In this document: in pieces, positions 43,315 through 53,424 of the stretch
How positions within the stretch are numbered: the first letter of the stretch is position 1
Layout: every line of letters begins with the position of its first letter
DNA from: Mycobacterium sp. NS-7484
Lineage (GTDB): Bacteria; Actinomycetota; Actinomycetes; Mycobacteriales; Mycobacteriaceae
Direction of reading: 5' to 3'
Assembly: GCF_001953975.1 (NCBI RefSeq)
Contig: NZ_MBEJ01000130.1
Location: forward strand, 1-64,000
DNA: 64,000 nt
Position numbers and translations under genes: made by a program
The notes under the pieces: model-generated
Seen by the model: only the letters and a program-made list of their open reading frames with translations
Told to the model about the DNA's origin: nothing
The model's database searches: none

Positions 43315-44841
43315 ATGGCTGCCGTGCGGTGGGCGGGTGGTCGAGCGGCAAGAGTGTTCTGGGCCGCCCTGCTCGGGATGACCGCCGTGGTGGGTCCGAT
43401 CGGACAACCGGTCGCGCAGGCATCGCCGGGATCGGCGCCGGAGTGGGGAAGTTGCGCCCGATGGGTGCAAGATCCGGCGGCGATCCCCACCGCACAATGC
43501 GGCACTGTGACCGTTCCACTGGACTGGAATTCACCGGATTCGCAAGGCGCACAACCACAGCTGGCGGTGATCCGGATACCGGCAAGCGGGCAGCGGATCG
43601 GTGCCCTGTTCATCAACCCCGGCGGTCCCGGTGCCTCGGCAGTGGACACCGTGGCCGGCATGGGGGCCGCGCTGGCCGGGTCGCCGCTGACCGATCGGTT
43701 CGATCTGATCGGGTTCGATCCGCGCGGTGTCGGGCACTCCACGCCGCAGTTGCGCTGCCGCACCGACGCCGAGATCGACGCCTACCGCCGCGAACCGATG
43801 GCCGACTACAGCCCGGCCGGCGTCGCCCACATCGAGTCCCTCTACCGGCGATTCGCCCAGCAGTGCCTGGACCGCATGGGCGCACCGTTCCTGGCCAACA
43901 TCGGCACCGCGTCGGCGGTGCGGGACATGGATGCGGTGCGGGCGGCGTTGGGCGAAGAGCAGATCAACTATCTGGGCTTCTCCTACGGCACCGAGTTGGG
44001 CGGCGCCTACGCCGAACAGTTCGGCGAGCGGGTGCGCACCATGGTGCTCGACGGTGCCATCGACCCCAGCCTGGATCCGGTCACCAAGAACATCCGCCAG
44101 TTGGCCGGGTTCCAGAAGGCGTTCGAGACCTACGCCGCGGACTGCGCGAAATCGAGGGACTGCCCGCTCGGCACCGATCCCGCCCAGTTCACCAGCCGCT
44201 TCCAGCGCCTGGTGGATCCGCTGGCGGCGGCCCCGCGCCCGACGTCGGATCCCCGTGGGCTCGGCTATGCCGACGCCATCACCGGGACCGGCAATGCCTT
44301 GTACTCGGCCCGGTACTGGCCGTACCTGACCAGCGGCCTGCTCGGGTTGGCCCGGGGCACCGACCCGGGTGACCTGCTGCTGCTGGCCGACGATTACTGG
44401 CACCGCGACGAATCCGGGCATTACCGGAATCTGCAGGATGCATTCACCGCGATTCGATGTGTGGACGCGCCGTTCCCGACCGATCCGGCGGTGTGGGCCG
44501 ACGCGGATCGACAAATCCGTGCCGTGGCGCCGTTTCTGGCCTACGGCGAGTTCACCGGGTATGCGCCGCGGGACATCTGCGCGCTGTGGCCGGTGCCCGC
44601 GACCTCGGTGCCTCACCCGGTCACCGGGCCGGGGCCGGGCAAGGTCGTGGTGGTGTCCACCACCGGCGACCCGGCCACGCCGTACCAGGCCGGTGTGGAC
44701 CTGGCCCGGCAAATGGGTGCCGCGCTGATCTCGTTCACCGGCACTCAACACACCGTGGTGTTCAACGGGGACGCCTGCGTCGACACCGCCGTGCTGAACT
44801 TCTTCGTCAACCAAGCCTCGCCGGGCAACCTCTCCTGCTAA
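43315..44841 (+). CDS. Second Hip1-family exported serine protease (Rv2223c-like)
   Basis: A 508-residue paralogue of the gene just upstream. Its signal MAAVRWAGGRAARVFWAALLGMTAVVGPIGQPVAQA ends in an AQA type I site rather than a lipobox, so it is secreted rather than lipid-anchored. The triad is Ser223 (GFSYGT), Asp452 (GDPATPY) and His479 (GTQHTVV), and it keeps the paired Cys of its neighbour (RCRTDAEID, CAKSRDCPLG). The gene is 89 bases after caeA and ends 52 bases before glnA2. Tandem duplication explains the pair; distinct anchoring suggests distinct targets. Confidence 0.92.
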   Translation: MAAVRWAGGRAARVFWAALLGMTAVVGPIGQPVAQASPGSAPEWGSCARWVQDPAAIPTAQCGTVTVPLDWNSPDSQGAQPQLAVIRIPASGQRIGALFINPGGPGASAVDTVAGMGAALAGSPLTDRFDLIGFDPRGVGHSTPQLRCRTDAEIDAYRREPMADYSPAGVAHIESLYRRFAQQCLDRMGAPFLANIGTASAVRDMDAVRAALGEEQINYLGFSYGTELGGAYAEQFGERVRTMVLDGAIDPSLDPVTKNIRQLAGFQKAFETYAADCAKSRDCPLGTDPAQFTSRFQRLVDPLAAAPRPTSDPRGLGYADAITGTGNALYSARYWPYLTSGLLGLARGTDPGDLLLLADDYWHRDESGHYRNLQDAFTAIRCVDAPFPTDPAVWADADRQIRAVAPFLAYGEFTGYAPRDICALWPVPATSVPHPVTGPGPGKVVVVSTTGDPATPYQAGVDLARQMGAALISFTGTQHTVVFNGDACVDTAVLNFFVNQASPGNLSC

Positions 44842-44854
44842 CTCTTGCAGGGCC

Positions 44855-44886
44855 GTAACACAGATTTAACAGCCGATGCCTACGCT
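44855..44886 (+). promoter_or_regulatory. glnA2 promoter with candidate GlnR site
   Basis: TACGCT (44881-44886) is followed by GCGGGC and the ATG, so the transcript is leaderless. Upstream, GTAAC at 44855 and TAAC at 44867 give an AC-n9-AC arrangement (44858-44870), the pattern described for GlnR in mycobacteria. The site would lie about 23-35 bases before the start of transcription. Confidence 0.45.
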
Positions 44887-44892
44887 GCGGGC

Positions 44893-46233
44893 ATGGACCG
44901 CCAGAAGGAATTCGTGCTGCGCACCCTGGAGGAACGCGATATCCGGTTCGTTCGGTTGTGGTTCACCGACGTGCTCGGCTACCTCAAGTCGGTGGCGATC
45001 GCACCCGCCGAACTCGAGGGCGCGTTCGAGGAGGGCATCGGTTTCGACGGCTCGTCGATCGAAGGCTTCGCCCGGGTGTCGGAATCCGACACCGTGGCGC
45101 GTCCCGACCCGTCCACGTTCCAGGTGTTGCCCTGGACCACCAGCGGCGGCCAGCACCATTCGGCGCGCATGTTCTGCGACATCACCATGCCCGACGGCTC
45201 GCCGTCGTGGGCCGATTCGCGGCACGTGCTGCGCCGGCAGCTGGCCAAGGCCAGCGACCTCGGGTTCTCCTGCTACGTGCACCCCGAGATCGAGTTCTTC
45301 CTGCTCCGGCCCGGCGAAGACGACGGCACCCCGCCCGTTCCGGCGGACAACGGCGGCTACTTCGACCAGGCCGTGCACGACACCGCCCCCAACTTCCGCC
45401 GCCACGCCATCGACGCCCTGGAACAGATGGGCATCTCGGTGGAGTTCAGCCACCACGAGGGCGCGCCGGGCCAGCAGGAGATCGACCTGCGCTACGCCGA
45501 CGCACTGTCGATGGCCGACAACGTGATGACCTTCCGCTACGTGGTCAAGGAAGTGGCCCTCGGTGAAGGGGTGCGCGCATCGTTCATGCCCAAGCCGTTT
45601 GCCGAGCATCCCGGCTCGGCCATGCACACGCACATGAGCCTGTTCGAAGGCGACACCAACGCCTTCCACAGCCCTGACGATCCACTGCAGCTCTCCGATG
45701 TCGCCAAGTCCTTCATCGCGGGCATCCTGGAGCATGCGAGCGAGATCAGCGCCGTCACCAACCAGTGGGTGAACTCCTACAAGCGCCTGATCCACGGCGG
45801 CGAAGCGCCGACCGCGGCGTCCTGGGGAGCGGCCAACCGCTCGGCGCTGGTGCGGGTTCCGATGTACACCCCGCGCAAGGCCTCGTCGCGACGCGTCGAG
45901 GTGCGCAGCCCCGATTCGGCCTGCAACCCGTATCTGACCTTCGCGGTGTTGCTGGCGGCCGGTCTGCGCGGCGTCGAGAAGGGTTACGTTCTGGGCCCGC
46001 AGGCCGAGGACGACGTCTGGAGCCTGACGTCCGAGGAGCGGCGCGCCATGGGCTACCGGGAGTTGCCGTCCAGCCTCGGCAACGCGCTGGAGGCCATGGA
46101 GGGCTCCGAGCTCGTCGCGGAAGCGTTGGGGGAGCACGTGTTCGATTACTTCCTGCGTAACAAGCGCGCCGAGTGGGAGAACTACCGGAGCCACGTGACG
46201 CCCTACGAGTTGAAGAACTACCTGTCGCTCTGA
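44893..46233 (+). CDS. glnA2: Glutamine synthetase GlnA2
   Basis: A 446-residue type I glutamine synthetase, exactly the length of Rv2222c. Beta-grasp block GFDGSSIEGFARVSESD (49-65), metal/ATP residues HPEIEFFLL and GQQEIDLRYADAL, ATP loop MPKPFAEHPGSAMHTHMSL and glutamate-binding NRSALVRVPMYTP are present. The adenylylation loop equivalent lacks the KDLYELPP tyrosine of GlnA1, so it is not expected to be regulated by GlnE in the same way. It starts leaderless and lies just ahead of glnE. Confidence 0.94.
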   Translation: MDRQKEFVLRTLEERDIRFVRLWFTDVLGYLKSVAIAPAELEGAFEEGIGFDGSSIEGFARVSESDTVARPDPSTFQVLPWTTSGGQHHSARMFCDITMPDGSPSWADSRHVLRRQLAKASDLGFSCYVHPEIEFFLLRPGEDDGTPPVPADNGGYFDQAVHDTAPNFRRHAIDALEQMGISVEFSHHEGAPGQQEIDLRYADALSMADNVMTFRYVVKEVALGEGVRASFMPKPFAEHPGSAMHTHMSLFEGDTNAFHSPDDPLQLSDVAKSFIAGILEHASEISAVTNQWVNSYKRLIHGGEAPTAASWGAANRSALVRVPMYTPRKASSRRVEVRSPDSACNPYLTFAVLLAAGLRGVEKGYVLGPQAEDDVWSLTSEERRAMGYRELPSSLGNALEAMEGSELVAEALGEHVFDYFLRNKRAEWENYRSHVTPYELKNYLSL

Positions 46234-46270
46234 CCAGGGGGCGTTTGGGGGCCGTTCGTGCGCTACCGTC

Positions 46271-49200
46271 GTGAACGTGCCCAAACCTGCGACCGATCGC
46301 CCGAAACTGCCCAGCGTCGGTCGGCTCGGGCTGGTGCATCCGCAGGCCACCGCCGAACTTGATCGACTCGGCTGGAACACCGAGGCGCACGTCGAGCTGC
46401 TGTGGTCCCTGTCGCGCGCACCAGACGCCGACATCGCGCTGCTGGCCATGGTCCGCCTGGCCGACGAGCTGGACGAGGCGGACTGGAATGAGCTCAACCG
46501 GACGCTGCTGACGGACCGCGCCCTGCGTGGCCGGCTGTTCGGCGTCCTGGGATCCTCACTGGCCCTGGGCGATCATCTGGTGGCCCATCCCGAGTCGTGG
46601 CGGCTGCTGGCCGGTGAGGTGACACTGCCCGGTGCCGGCGAGCTGCGCGAGACCTTCACCACTGCGGCCCGCGACGTCGAAATCGACCGGGGCACAGGCA
46701 CTGCCGTACCCCCACTGCGCGATCTGTACCGCGACCGGTTGCTGGTGCTGGCCGCCCTCGACGTTGCCTCGACCGTCGAGAACGAGCCGGTGCTGCCGTT
46801 CGTCGAGGTCGCCGCACACCTGTCGGACCTGGCCGACGCCGCACTGGGTGCGGCGCTGACGGTGGCCACCCGCGCCGTGTGCGGGGACGGGCCCGAACCT
46901 CGCCTGGCCGTCATCGCGATGGGCAAATGCGGTGCGCGCGAACTGAATTACGTCAGCGACGTCGACGTCATCTTTGTCGGGGAACCCGTGATCGATGACG
47001 CCGACGATTCGACAGGGGACAACCTGGCCACCGCCACCCGCGTCGCCGGTGAGATGATGCGCTTCGCTGCCGACGCCTTCTTCGAGGTCGACGCCGCGCT
47101 GCGTCCGGAAGGCAAACGCGGCCAACTGGTCCGGACCCTCGACTCCCACGTCGCCTACTACCAGCGGTGGGCCAAGACCTGGGAATTCCAGGCCCTGCTC
47201 AAAGCGCGACCGGCTACCGGCGATCCCGAGCTGGGCCAGGCCTACATCGACGCCTTGATGCCCATGGTGTGGACCGCCTGCGAGCGCGAGGATTTCGTGC
47301 CCGAGGTCCAGGCGATGCGTCGCCGCGTCGAAGAACTCGTCCCCGCCGGGGTGCGCGCCCGCGAACTCAAACTCGGCACCGGTGGCCTGCGGGACGTCGA
47401 ATTCGCCGTACAGCTCCTGCAATTGGTGCACGGTCGCAACGACGACGCGCTGCATGTGGCCTCCACCGTCGATGCGTTGGCCGCTCTCGGCGACGGCGGA
47501 TACGTCGGGCGGGACGACGCCGCCAACATGACCGCCTCCTACGAGTTCCTGCGTCTGCTCGAGCACCGCCTGCAGCTGCAACGGCTCAAGCGGACCCACA
47601 TGCTGCCCGACGACAACGATGACGAGGCATACCGCTGGCTGGCCCGGGCCGCGCACGTCCGGCCCGACGGCCGCCACGATGCCCAAGGCGTGCTGCGCGA
47701 AGAGCTCAAGCGGCAGAGCATGCGGGTGTCACGCTTGCACGCCAAGCTCTTCTATCAGCCCCTGCTGGAATCGGTGGGCCAGCCCGCGGTGGGGATCGGC
47801 ACCGGGATGAGCACCGAGGCCGCCGAACGCCAGCTCGCCGCACTGGGTTACGAAGGGCCGCAGAGCGCGCTGACCCACCTGGCCGCGCTCACCGGGCAGA
47901 GCGGACGCCGCGGCCGGGTACAACAGGTGCTGCTGCCGACGCTGCTGGACTGGCTGTCGGATGCGCCCGATCCGGATGCCGGCCTGCTGGCCTACCGCCG
48001 CATCAGTGAGGAGCTGGCCGAGCAGCGCTGGTATCTGTCCACCCTGCGCGACGAAGGCGCGGTGGCCAAGCGGCTGATGCGGGTGCTGGGTACCTCGGCC
48101 TACATCCCCGAGCTGTTGATGCGGGCCCCCGAGGTGATTCAGCTCTACGCGGACGGCCCCAACGGACCGAAACTGCTCGACGGCGAACCCGACAGTGTCG
48201 CGCGGGCACTCGTGGCCTCGGCCGGGCGGCACTCCGACCCGGTGCGCGGCATCGCGGCGGCGCGCACGCTGCGGCGTCGGGAACTCGCCCGCATCGCCTC
48301 GGCCGACGTGCTCGGATTACTCGACGTCACCGATGTGTGCAAGGCGCTGACCGCGGTGTGGGTGGCGGTGCTGCAGGCCGCCCTGAACGCCGTGATCCGG
48401 GCCAACACCCCGCAATCCGGTGTGCCGGCCCGCATCGCGGTGATCGGCATGGGCCGGCTCGGTGGCGGGGAGCTGGGCTACGGCTCGGACGCTGACGTGA
48501 TGTTCGTCTGCGAGCCGCAGCCCGGTGTGGAGGACTCGGCTGCCGTGCGCTGGTCGGTGAGCATCGCCGAACAGGTCAGGGCCCTGCTGGGCACGCCGAG
48601 CGCCGACCCGCCGCTGGAGGTCGACACCGGGTTACGCCCCGAGGGGCGCAACGGGCCCCTGGTCCGCACGCTGGCCTCATATGCGGCCTACTACGAGCAG
48701 TGGGCGCAGCCGTGGGAGATCCAGGCGCTGCTGCGGGCTCACAGCGTCGCGGGCGACATGGAACTCGGGGAGCGCTTCCTGCTCATCGCCGACAAAACCC
48801 GTTACCCCTCGGGCGGGGTATCGGCGGAAGCGGTGCAGGAGATCCGCCGGATCAAGGCGCGGGTGGATGCCGAGCGTCTGCCGCGCGGCGCGGATCCCAA
48901 CACCCACACCAAGTTGGGACGCGGCGGGCTGGCCGACATCGAATGGACCGTGCAGTTGTTGCAGCTGCGCCACGCGCACGAAGTACCGGCGCTGCACAAC
49001 ACCTCGACCTTGCAGACCCTCGATGCCATCGGCGCGGCCGAGCTGGTCGCCGAAAGTGACGTGGAATTGCTGCGCGACGCCTGGTTGACGGCCACCCGCG
49101 CCCGCAACGCGCTGGTGCTGGTGCGCGGCAAGCCGACCGATCAGCTACCCGGGCCGGGCCGTCAGCTCAACGCCGTGGCCTTGGCGGCCGGGTGGGGCAG

Positions 49201-49285
49201 CGACGATGGCGGCGAGTTCCTGGACAACTACCTGAGGGTGACTCGGCGGGCGAAGGGTGTGGTCCTCAAGATTTTCGGCGGCTGA
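46271..49285 (+). CDS. glnE: Glutamine synthetase adenylyltransferase/deadenylase
   Basis: A 1004-residue enzyme with two nucleotidyltransferase domains. The N-terminal one (about residues 215-235) is GMGKCGARELNYVSDVDVIF-like and removes AMP from GlnA1; the C-terminal one (about 725-745) has GMGRLGGGELGYGSDADVMF and adds it. Each domain is followed by a GlnE helical region with LRPEGKRG or LRPEGRNG and GGLRDVE or GGLADIE. Start is GTG 46271; a second GTG at 46277 lies seven bases after TACCGT and might be the true leaderless start. The stop lies inside the first of two tandem 26-bp repeats. Confidence 0.95.
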   Translation: MNVPKPATDRPKLPSVGRLGLVHPQATAELDRLGWNTEAHVELLWSLSRAPDADIALLAMVRLADELDEADWNELNRTLLTDRALRGRLFGVLGSSLALGDHLVAHPESWRLLAGEVTLPGAGELRETFTTAARDVEIDRGTGTAVPPLRDLYRDRLLVLAALDVASTVENEPVLPFVEVAAHLSDLADAALGAALTVATRAVCGDGPEPRLAVIAMGKCGARELNYVSDVDVIFVGEPVIDDADDSTGDNLATATRVAGEMMRFAADAFFEVDAALRPEGKRGQLVRTLDSHVAYYQRWAKTWEFQALLKARPATGDPELGQAYIDALMPMVWTACEREDFVPEVQAMRRRVEELVPAGVRARELKLGTGGLRDVEFAVQLLQLVHGRNDDALHVASTVDALAALGDGGYVGRDDAANMTASYEFLRLLEHRLQLQRLKRTHMLPDDNDDEAYRWLARAAHVRPDGRHDAQGVLREELKRQSMRVSRLHAKLFYQPLLESVGQPAVGIGTGMSTEAAERQLAALGYEGPQSALTHLAALTGQSGRRGRVQQVLLPTLLDWLSDAPDPDAGLLAYRRISEELAEQRWYLSTLRDEGAVAKRLMRVLGTSAYIPELLMRAPEVIQLYADGPNGPKLLDGEPDSVARALVASAGRHSDPVRGIAAARTLRRRELARIASADVLGLLDVTDVCKALTAVWVAVLQAALNAVIRANTPQSGVPARIAVIGMGRLGGGELGYGSDADVMFVCEPQPGVEDSAAVRWSVSIAEQVRALLGTPSADPPLEVDTGLRPEGRNGPLVRTLASYAAYYEQWAQPWEIQALLRAHSVAGDMELGERFLLIADKTRYPSGGVSAEAVQEIRRIKARVDAERLPRGADPNTHTKLGRGGLADIEWTVQLLQLRHAHEVPALHNTSTLQTLDAIGAAELVAESDVELLRDAWLTATRARNALVLVRGKPTDQLPGPGRQLNAVALAAGWGSDDGGEFLDNYLRVTRRAKGVVLKIFGG

Positions 49286-49330
49286 GCCGCCAGAGGGGCC
49301 GGAGCGGCTGAGCCGCCCAGGGGGCCGGAG
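49279..49330. repeat. Two tandem 26-bp units with hairpins at the glnE stop
   Basis: Units 49279-49304 and 49305-49330 differ at three adjacent bases. Each holds a stem (GGCGGC-TGA-GCCGCC at 49277-49291 and GCGGC-TGA-GCCGC at 49304-49316). The glnE stop codon is the TGA loop of the first. They may act as a transcription terminator for glnE. Confidence 0.8.
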
Positions 49331-49375
49331 GGGGTGAGTGTTGGCGCGCTGGAACACCTGATAGTAAGTACGTCT

Positions 49376-50005
49376 ATGAACCATACGTTCGACGTCCTCT
49401 CCGCCGCCGAGCACGATCGACTCGAGGCCGTCTACGTGCCGTTCGCCCGGGCGATGCGCGAGCTCGTCGACGCCGGCGTGCGCACCGAGGTGGACCCGCA
49501 GACCATCGCCGAGGCCACCGCCGCCGTCGAGGCCATCGCGGCGAGCCTGCGTGCCGAACAGCGGGACGGTCCGCAGGCGGTGGTGCACGCCGACACCGGC
49601 AGGCCGGTGGTGTGGGCGAATCCGGTTGTCGGACTGCGCAACGCGCTGGCCCCGCCACTGGTGATCGAGCATGCCGAAGACGGCAGCTGCTGGAGCGAAT
49701 TCGTGCTCGGTGCGGCCTATGAGGGGCCGTTGGGGTGGGTGCACGGCGGCATCTGCGCTCTGGTGCTCGACCACATTCTCGGCGAGGTGGCCAGCGGCGG
49801 GCTGAACGAACCGCGTTACACGGGCACCATCACCTGCCGGTACCGCCGCGGCACGCCCTTGGGGCCGTTGCGCGCCGAGGCCTACATCGACCGGACCGAA
49901 GGCGTCAAAACCTTTGCGCGCGGCCATATCAGCGACGCAGACGGAATCACGGTCGAGGCCGAAGGCGTCTTCATCACCCCGGCCTGGGCCCGGAACGCCG
50001 GGTGA
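49376..50005 (+). CDS. Hotdog-fold thioesterase (PaaI/4HBT type)
   Basis: About 209 residues from ATG 49376 (GTG 49334 is also open but lies in the repeats). The hotdog core is in the C-terminal half: AAYEGPLGWVHGGICALVLDHILGEVASGG, with the conserved HGG and an Asp/Glu helix, then TGTITCRYRRGTPLGPLRAEAYIDR. The N-terminal half is helical. It would hydrolyse an acyl-CoA thioester in the cytosol. Its stop overlaps the GTG of the F420-type oxidoreductase, so the two are coupled. Substrate unknown. Confidence 0.85.
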   Translation: MNHTFDVLSAAEHDRLEAVYVPFARAMRELVDAGVRTEVDPQTIAEATAAVEAIAASLRAEQRDGPQAVVHADTGRPVVWANPVVGLRNALAPPLVIEHAEDGSCWSEFVLGAAYEGPLGWVHGGICALVLDHILGEVASGGLNEPRYTGTITCRYRRGTPLGPLRAEAYIDRTEGVKTFARGHISDADGITVEAEGVFITPAWARNAG

Positions 50006-50859
50006 GGTTCTACGTCAGTACGGCCTTCATGGACACCCGTGAGGCCATCGAAGTGGCCAGGGCCGCAGACGATCTGGGCTACGACGGAATGGGCATCCCC
50101 GATCACGTGGTGAATCTGGAGACGCTGAGAACCCCATATCCCTACACCAAGGACGGCAAGCGGCGCTGGGAGGCGTTCACTGACTGGCCGGACCCGTGGG
50201 TGATGATCGGGGCGTTGGCGCTCGTCACGTCGCGGCTGAAGTTCGTCACCACGGTCTACCTGCCGGCGATGCGCGATCCGTACTCGGCGGCCAAAGCCAT
50301 TGGTACCGCCGCCTATCTGGCCGGCGGGCGGCTGGAACTGGGCGTCGGCGTCGGCTGGTGTGAGGATGAGTTCGACCTGTTGGGCCAGCAGTTCGCGCGA
50401 CGCGGCAAGCGCACGGACGAGATGCTCGAGTTGATGAAAGAGCTGTGGGCGCCGGGGTGGACGGAGTTCGACGGCGAATACTACTCGACACCGCGGTTGG
50501 AAATGGAGCCCACGCCGCCGCCGATCCCGATCTACGTCGGGGGATTGTCCGACATCGCACTGCGTCGCGCGGCGCGCCACGATGGCTGGATCGGCGATCT
50601 GATCTCCACTGAGGATGCACTACAGCGGGTTGAGCAGCTCCGTCGGCTTCGCACCGAAAGTGGTTTGACGATGGACGATTTCACCATCATCACGCCATTG
50701 ACCGATGCCTTCACCGCCGAGCATTACGCGCGCGCGGAAGCCGGCGGTATCCGCGGCGTCATCACCATGCCGTGGATGTTCTACTCCGGTCCGCACGCCA
50801 CGCTGGCCGAGAAGATCGACGGGATGACGCGCTTCCGCAAGGATCTCGCGTTGGATTAG
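50002..50859 (+). CDS. LLM-class (F420-dependent) flavin oxidoreductase
   Basis: A 285-residue TIM-barrel protein of the luciferase-like monooxygenase family. It begins at GTG 50002 (MRFYVSTAFMDTREAI), overlapping the thioesterase stop. Motifs are EVARAADDLGYDGMGIPDHVV (16-36), KFVTTVYLPAMRDPYSAAKAIGTAAYLAGGRLELGVGVGWCEDEF (about 76-120) and PIPIYVGGLSDIALRRAARHDGWI. Mycobacterial members often use F420. The HGG thioesterase partner suggests work on a CoA-bound acyl substrate. It converges with DoxX by a four-base overlap. Confidence 0.87.
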   Translation: MRFYVSTAFMDTREAIEVARAADDLGYDGMGIPDHVVNLETLRTPYPYTKDGKRRWEAFTDWPDPWVMIGALALVTSRLKFVTTVYLPAMRDPYSAAKAIGTAAYLAGGRLELGVGVGWCEDEFDLLGQQFARRGKRTDEMLELMKELWAPGWTEFDGEYYSTPRLEMEPTPPPIPIYVGGLSDIALRRAARHDGWIGDLISTEDALQRVEQLRRLRTESGLTMDDFTIITPLTDAFTAEHYARAEAGGIRGVITMPWMFYSGPHATLAEKIDGMTRFRKDLALD

Positions 50860-51266
50860 GCCTTGTTCCGCGCGGCATCCACTGCGAACGCCCCACTGCC
50901 GATCGCGACCAACAGCAGGAAGCCGAAGCAGTACAGCACCGCAAGCTCACCGCCGTTCTCCGAAGGCCACAGCCCCTGGGGCTGGTGCTGCCAGAAGTAC
51001 GCCACGGCCATCTGCCCGGCGGCGATGAAGGCCGCGATCCGAGTGAACAGGCCGATCAGGATCAGCAGGCCCAAGACGAGTTCGAGGACGCCCGCATACC
51101 AGACCGGCCAGGAGCCGACCGCGGCTGCGCCGCTCCCCATGTCGACGGGCCAGGCGAAGAGCTTCGACGTGCCATGGATCGTGAAGAGCAGGCCGAACAC
51201 GATGCGGAAGATCCCGATGGCGGCGGGCGCGTACGAGGCGAGCCGGGAGTCGAGGTTGGACGTCAT
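50856..51266 (-). CDS. DoxX family membrane protein
   Basis: A 136-residue protein with four hydrophobic segments (IGIFRIVFGLLFTIHG, YAGVLELVLGLLILIGLF, IAAFIAAGQMAVAYF and LAVLYCFGFLLLVAIG), the DoxX layout. The frame extends 12 codons upstream, but ATG 51266 is six bases after a TATCGT box and gives a better N-terminus (MTSNLDSRLASY). DoxX-type proteins may form quinone- or thiol-linked redox complexes in the membrane; the activity here is unknown. It converges on the LLM gene and ends the minus-strand run that includes dtd. Confidence 0.85.
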   Translation of the reverse strand: MTSNLDSRLASYAPAAIGIFRIVFGLLFTIHGTSKLFAWPVDMGSGAAAVGSWPVWYAGVLELVLGLLILIGLFTRIAAFIAAGQMAVAYFWQHQPQGLWPSENGGELAVLYCFGFLLLVAIGSGAFAVDAARNKA

Positions 51267-51272
51267 GATGTG

Positions 51273-51278
51273 ACGATA
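51273..51278 (-). promoter_or_regulatory. -10 box of leaderless doxX promoter
   Basis: Minus strand TATCGT, then CACATC, then ATG 51266. Exact six-base spacing; the box lies just before the dtd stop region. Confidence 0.5.
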
Positions 51279-51298
51279 CTTGTTGACGGCCAGGAATC

Positions 51299-51730
51299 TC
51301 ACAGCTCGAGGAGCACTGTTACCGGCCCGTCATTGACCAGTTCCACCTGCATGTGCGCACCGAAAACTCCCGTTTGCACAGTGGCGCCCAGCGTGCTCAG
51401 GGCGGCGGCGAATTCGGCCACCAGTGGTTCGGCGATCGAGCCCGGAGCCGCCGCGTTCCAGGACGGCCGCCTGCCCTTCTCGGTGTTGGCGTAGAGCGTG
51501 AACTGACTGATCACCAGAATCTGTGCGGCAAGGTCCGACGCAGACTTCTCGCCATCGAGAATCCTTAACTGCCACAACTTTTCGGCCATCCGGCGGGCCT
51601 TGGCCGCATCGTCGTCGTGGGTGACGCCGACCAGCGCCAGCAGCCCCTGGGTGTCGGGGTCGATGCGCCCGACCACCTCGCCGTCCACAGTGACACTTGC
51701 CGAGGACACCCGCTGCACCAGAACACGCAT
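51299..51730 (-). CDS. dtd: D-aminoacyl-tRNA deacylase
   Basis: A 143-residue DTD enzyme that removes D-amino acids (and glycine from mischarged tRNA-Ala). It begins MRVLVQRVSSASVTVDGEVV and has the SQFTLYANTEKGRRPSW block (SQxT motif, about residues 76-92). The usual GPVT motif near the C-terminus is present in NDGPVTVLLEL (Gly-cisPro). The start at 51730 lies 26 bases past the glnA1 terminator-like hairpin. In M. tuberculosis dtd lies elsewhere, so this is a rearranged position. Confidence 0.92.
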   Translation of the reverse strand: MRVLVQRVSSASVTVDGEVVGRIDPDTQGLLALVGVTHDDDAAKARRMAEKLWQLRILDGEKSASDLAAQILVISQFTLYANTEKGRRPSWNAAAPGSIAEPLVAEFAAALSTLGATVQTGVFGAHMQVELVNDGPVTVLLEL

Positions 51731-51755
51731 TGGCCCATTGTGCGGTGCGACCCGG

Positions 51756-51813
51756 CGAGCAGACACAGATGTCCCCGACACGCCGGGCGTGCGGGGACAT
51801 CTGCGTCTGCTCG
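51756..51813 (-). terminator. Hairpin after glnA1, same family as 11089
   Basis: Arms 51756-51776 and 51793-51813 pair over 21 bases with one mismatch that is a G-U wobble in minus-strand RNA, plus an inner stem CACGCC-G-GGCGTG (51779-51791). It lies 19 bases past the glnA1 stop. Core GAGCAGACACAGATGTCCCC resembles the arm of the hairpin at 11089-11148. No T-tract follows. Confidence 0.75.
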
Positions 51814-51831
51814 GGCTACGAGGTGCCTGAC

Positions 51832-53268
<1,437 letters not shown>

Positions 53269-53341
53269 TTCAGTGTTCTCCTTTACTGGTAACCCGCGGG
53301 TTGACGCTAAGGACACGATGTTGCGCAGTCGTCAACCATAT

Positions 53342-53357
53342 GTTGCGCGCAAGTTAC
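53342..53357 (-). promoter_or_regulatory. Candidate GlnR site upstream of glnA1
   Basis: On the minus strand GTAAC-TTGCGC-GCAAC reads AC-n9-AC with 5-bp half sites. It lies 74-90 bases upstream of the glnA1 start. This matches the pattern recalled for mycobacterial GlnR nitrogen-limitation activation. A -35-like TTGACG lies downstream at 53330-53335. Confidence 0.55.
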
Positions 53358-53412
53358 GCAATGACGTTCATGTGTGACATGAGCTACCGACGGGCACGTA
53401 ACCGGTCACGCC

Positions 53413-53418
53413 TATTCT
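53413..53418 (+). promoter_or_regulatory. -10 box of leaderless RDD-gene promoter
   Basis: TATTCT, then GACCCT, then ATG 53425. Six-base spacing. This promoter and that of glnA1 diverge. Confidence 0.5.
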
Positions 53419-53424
53419 GACCCT

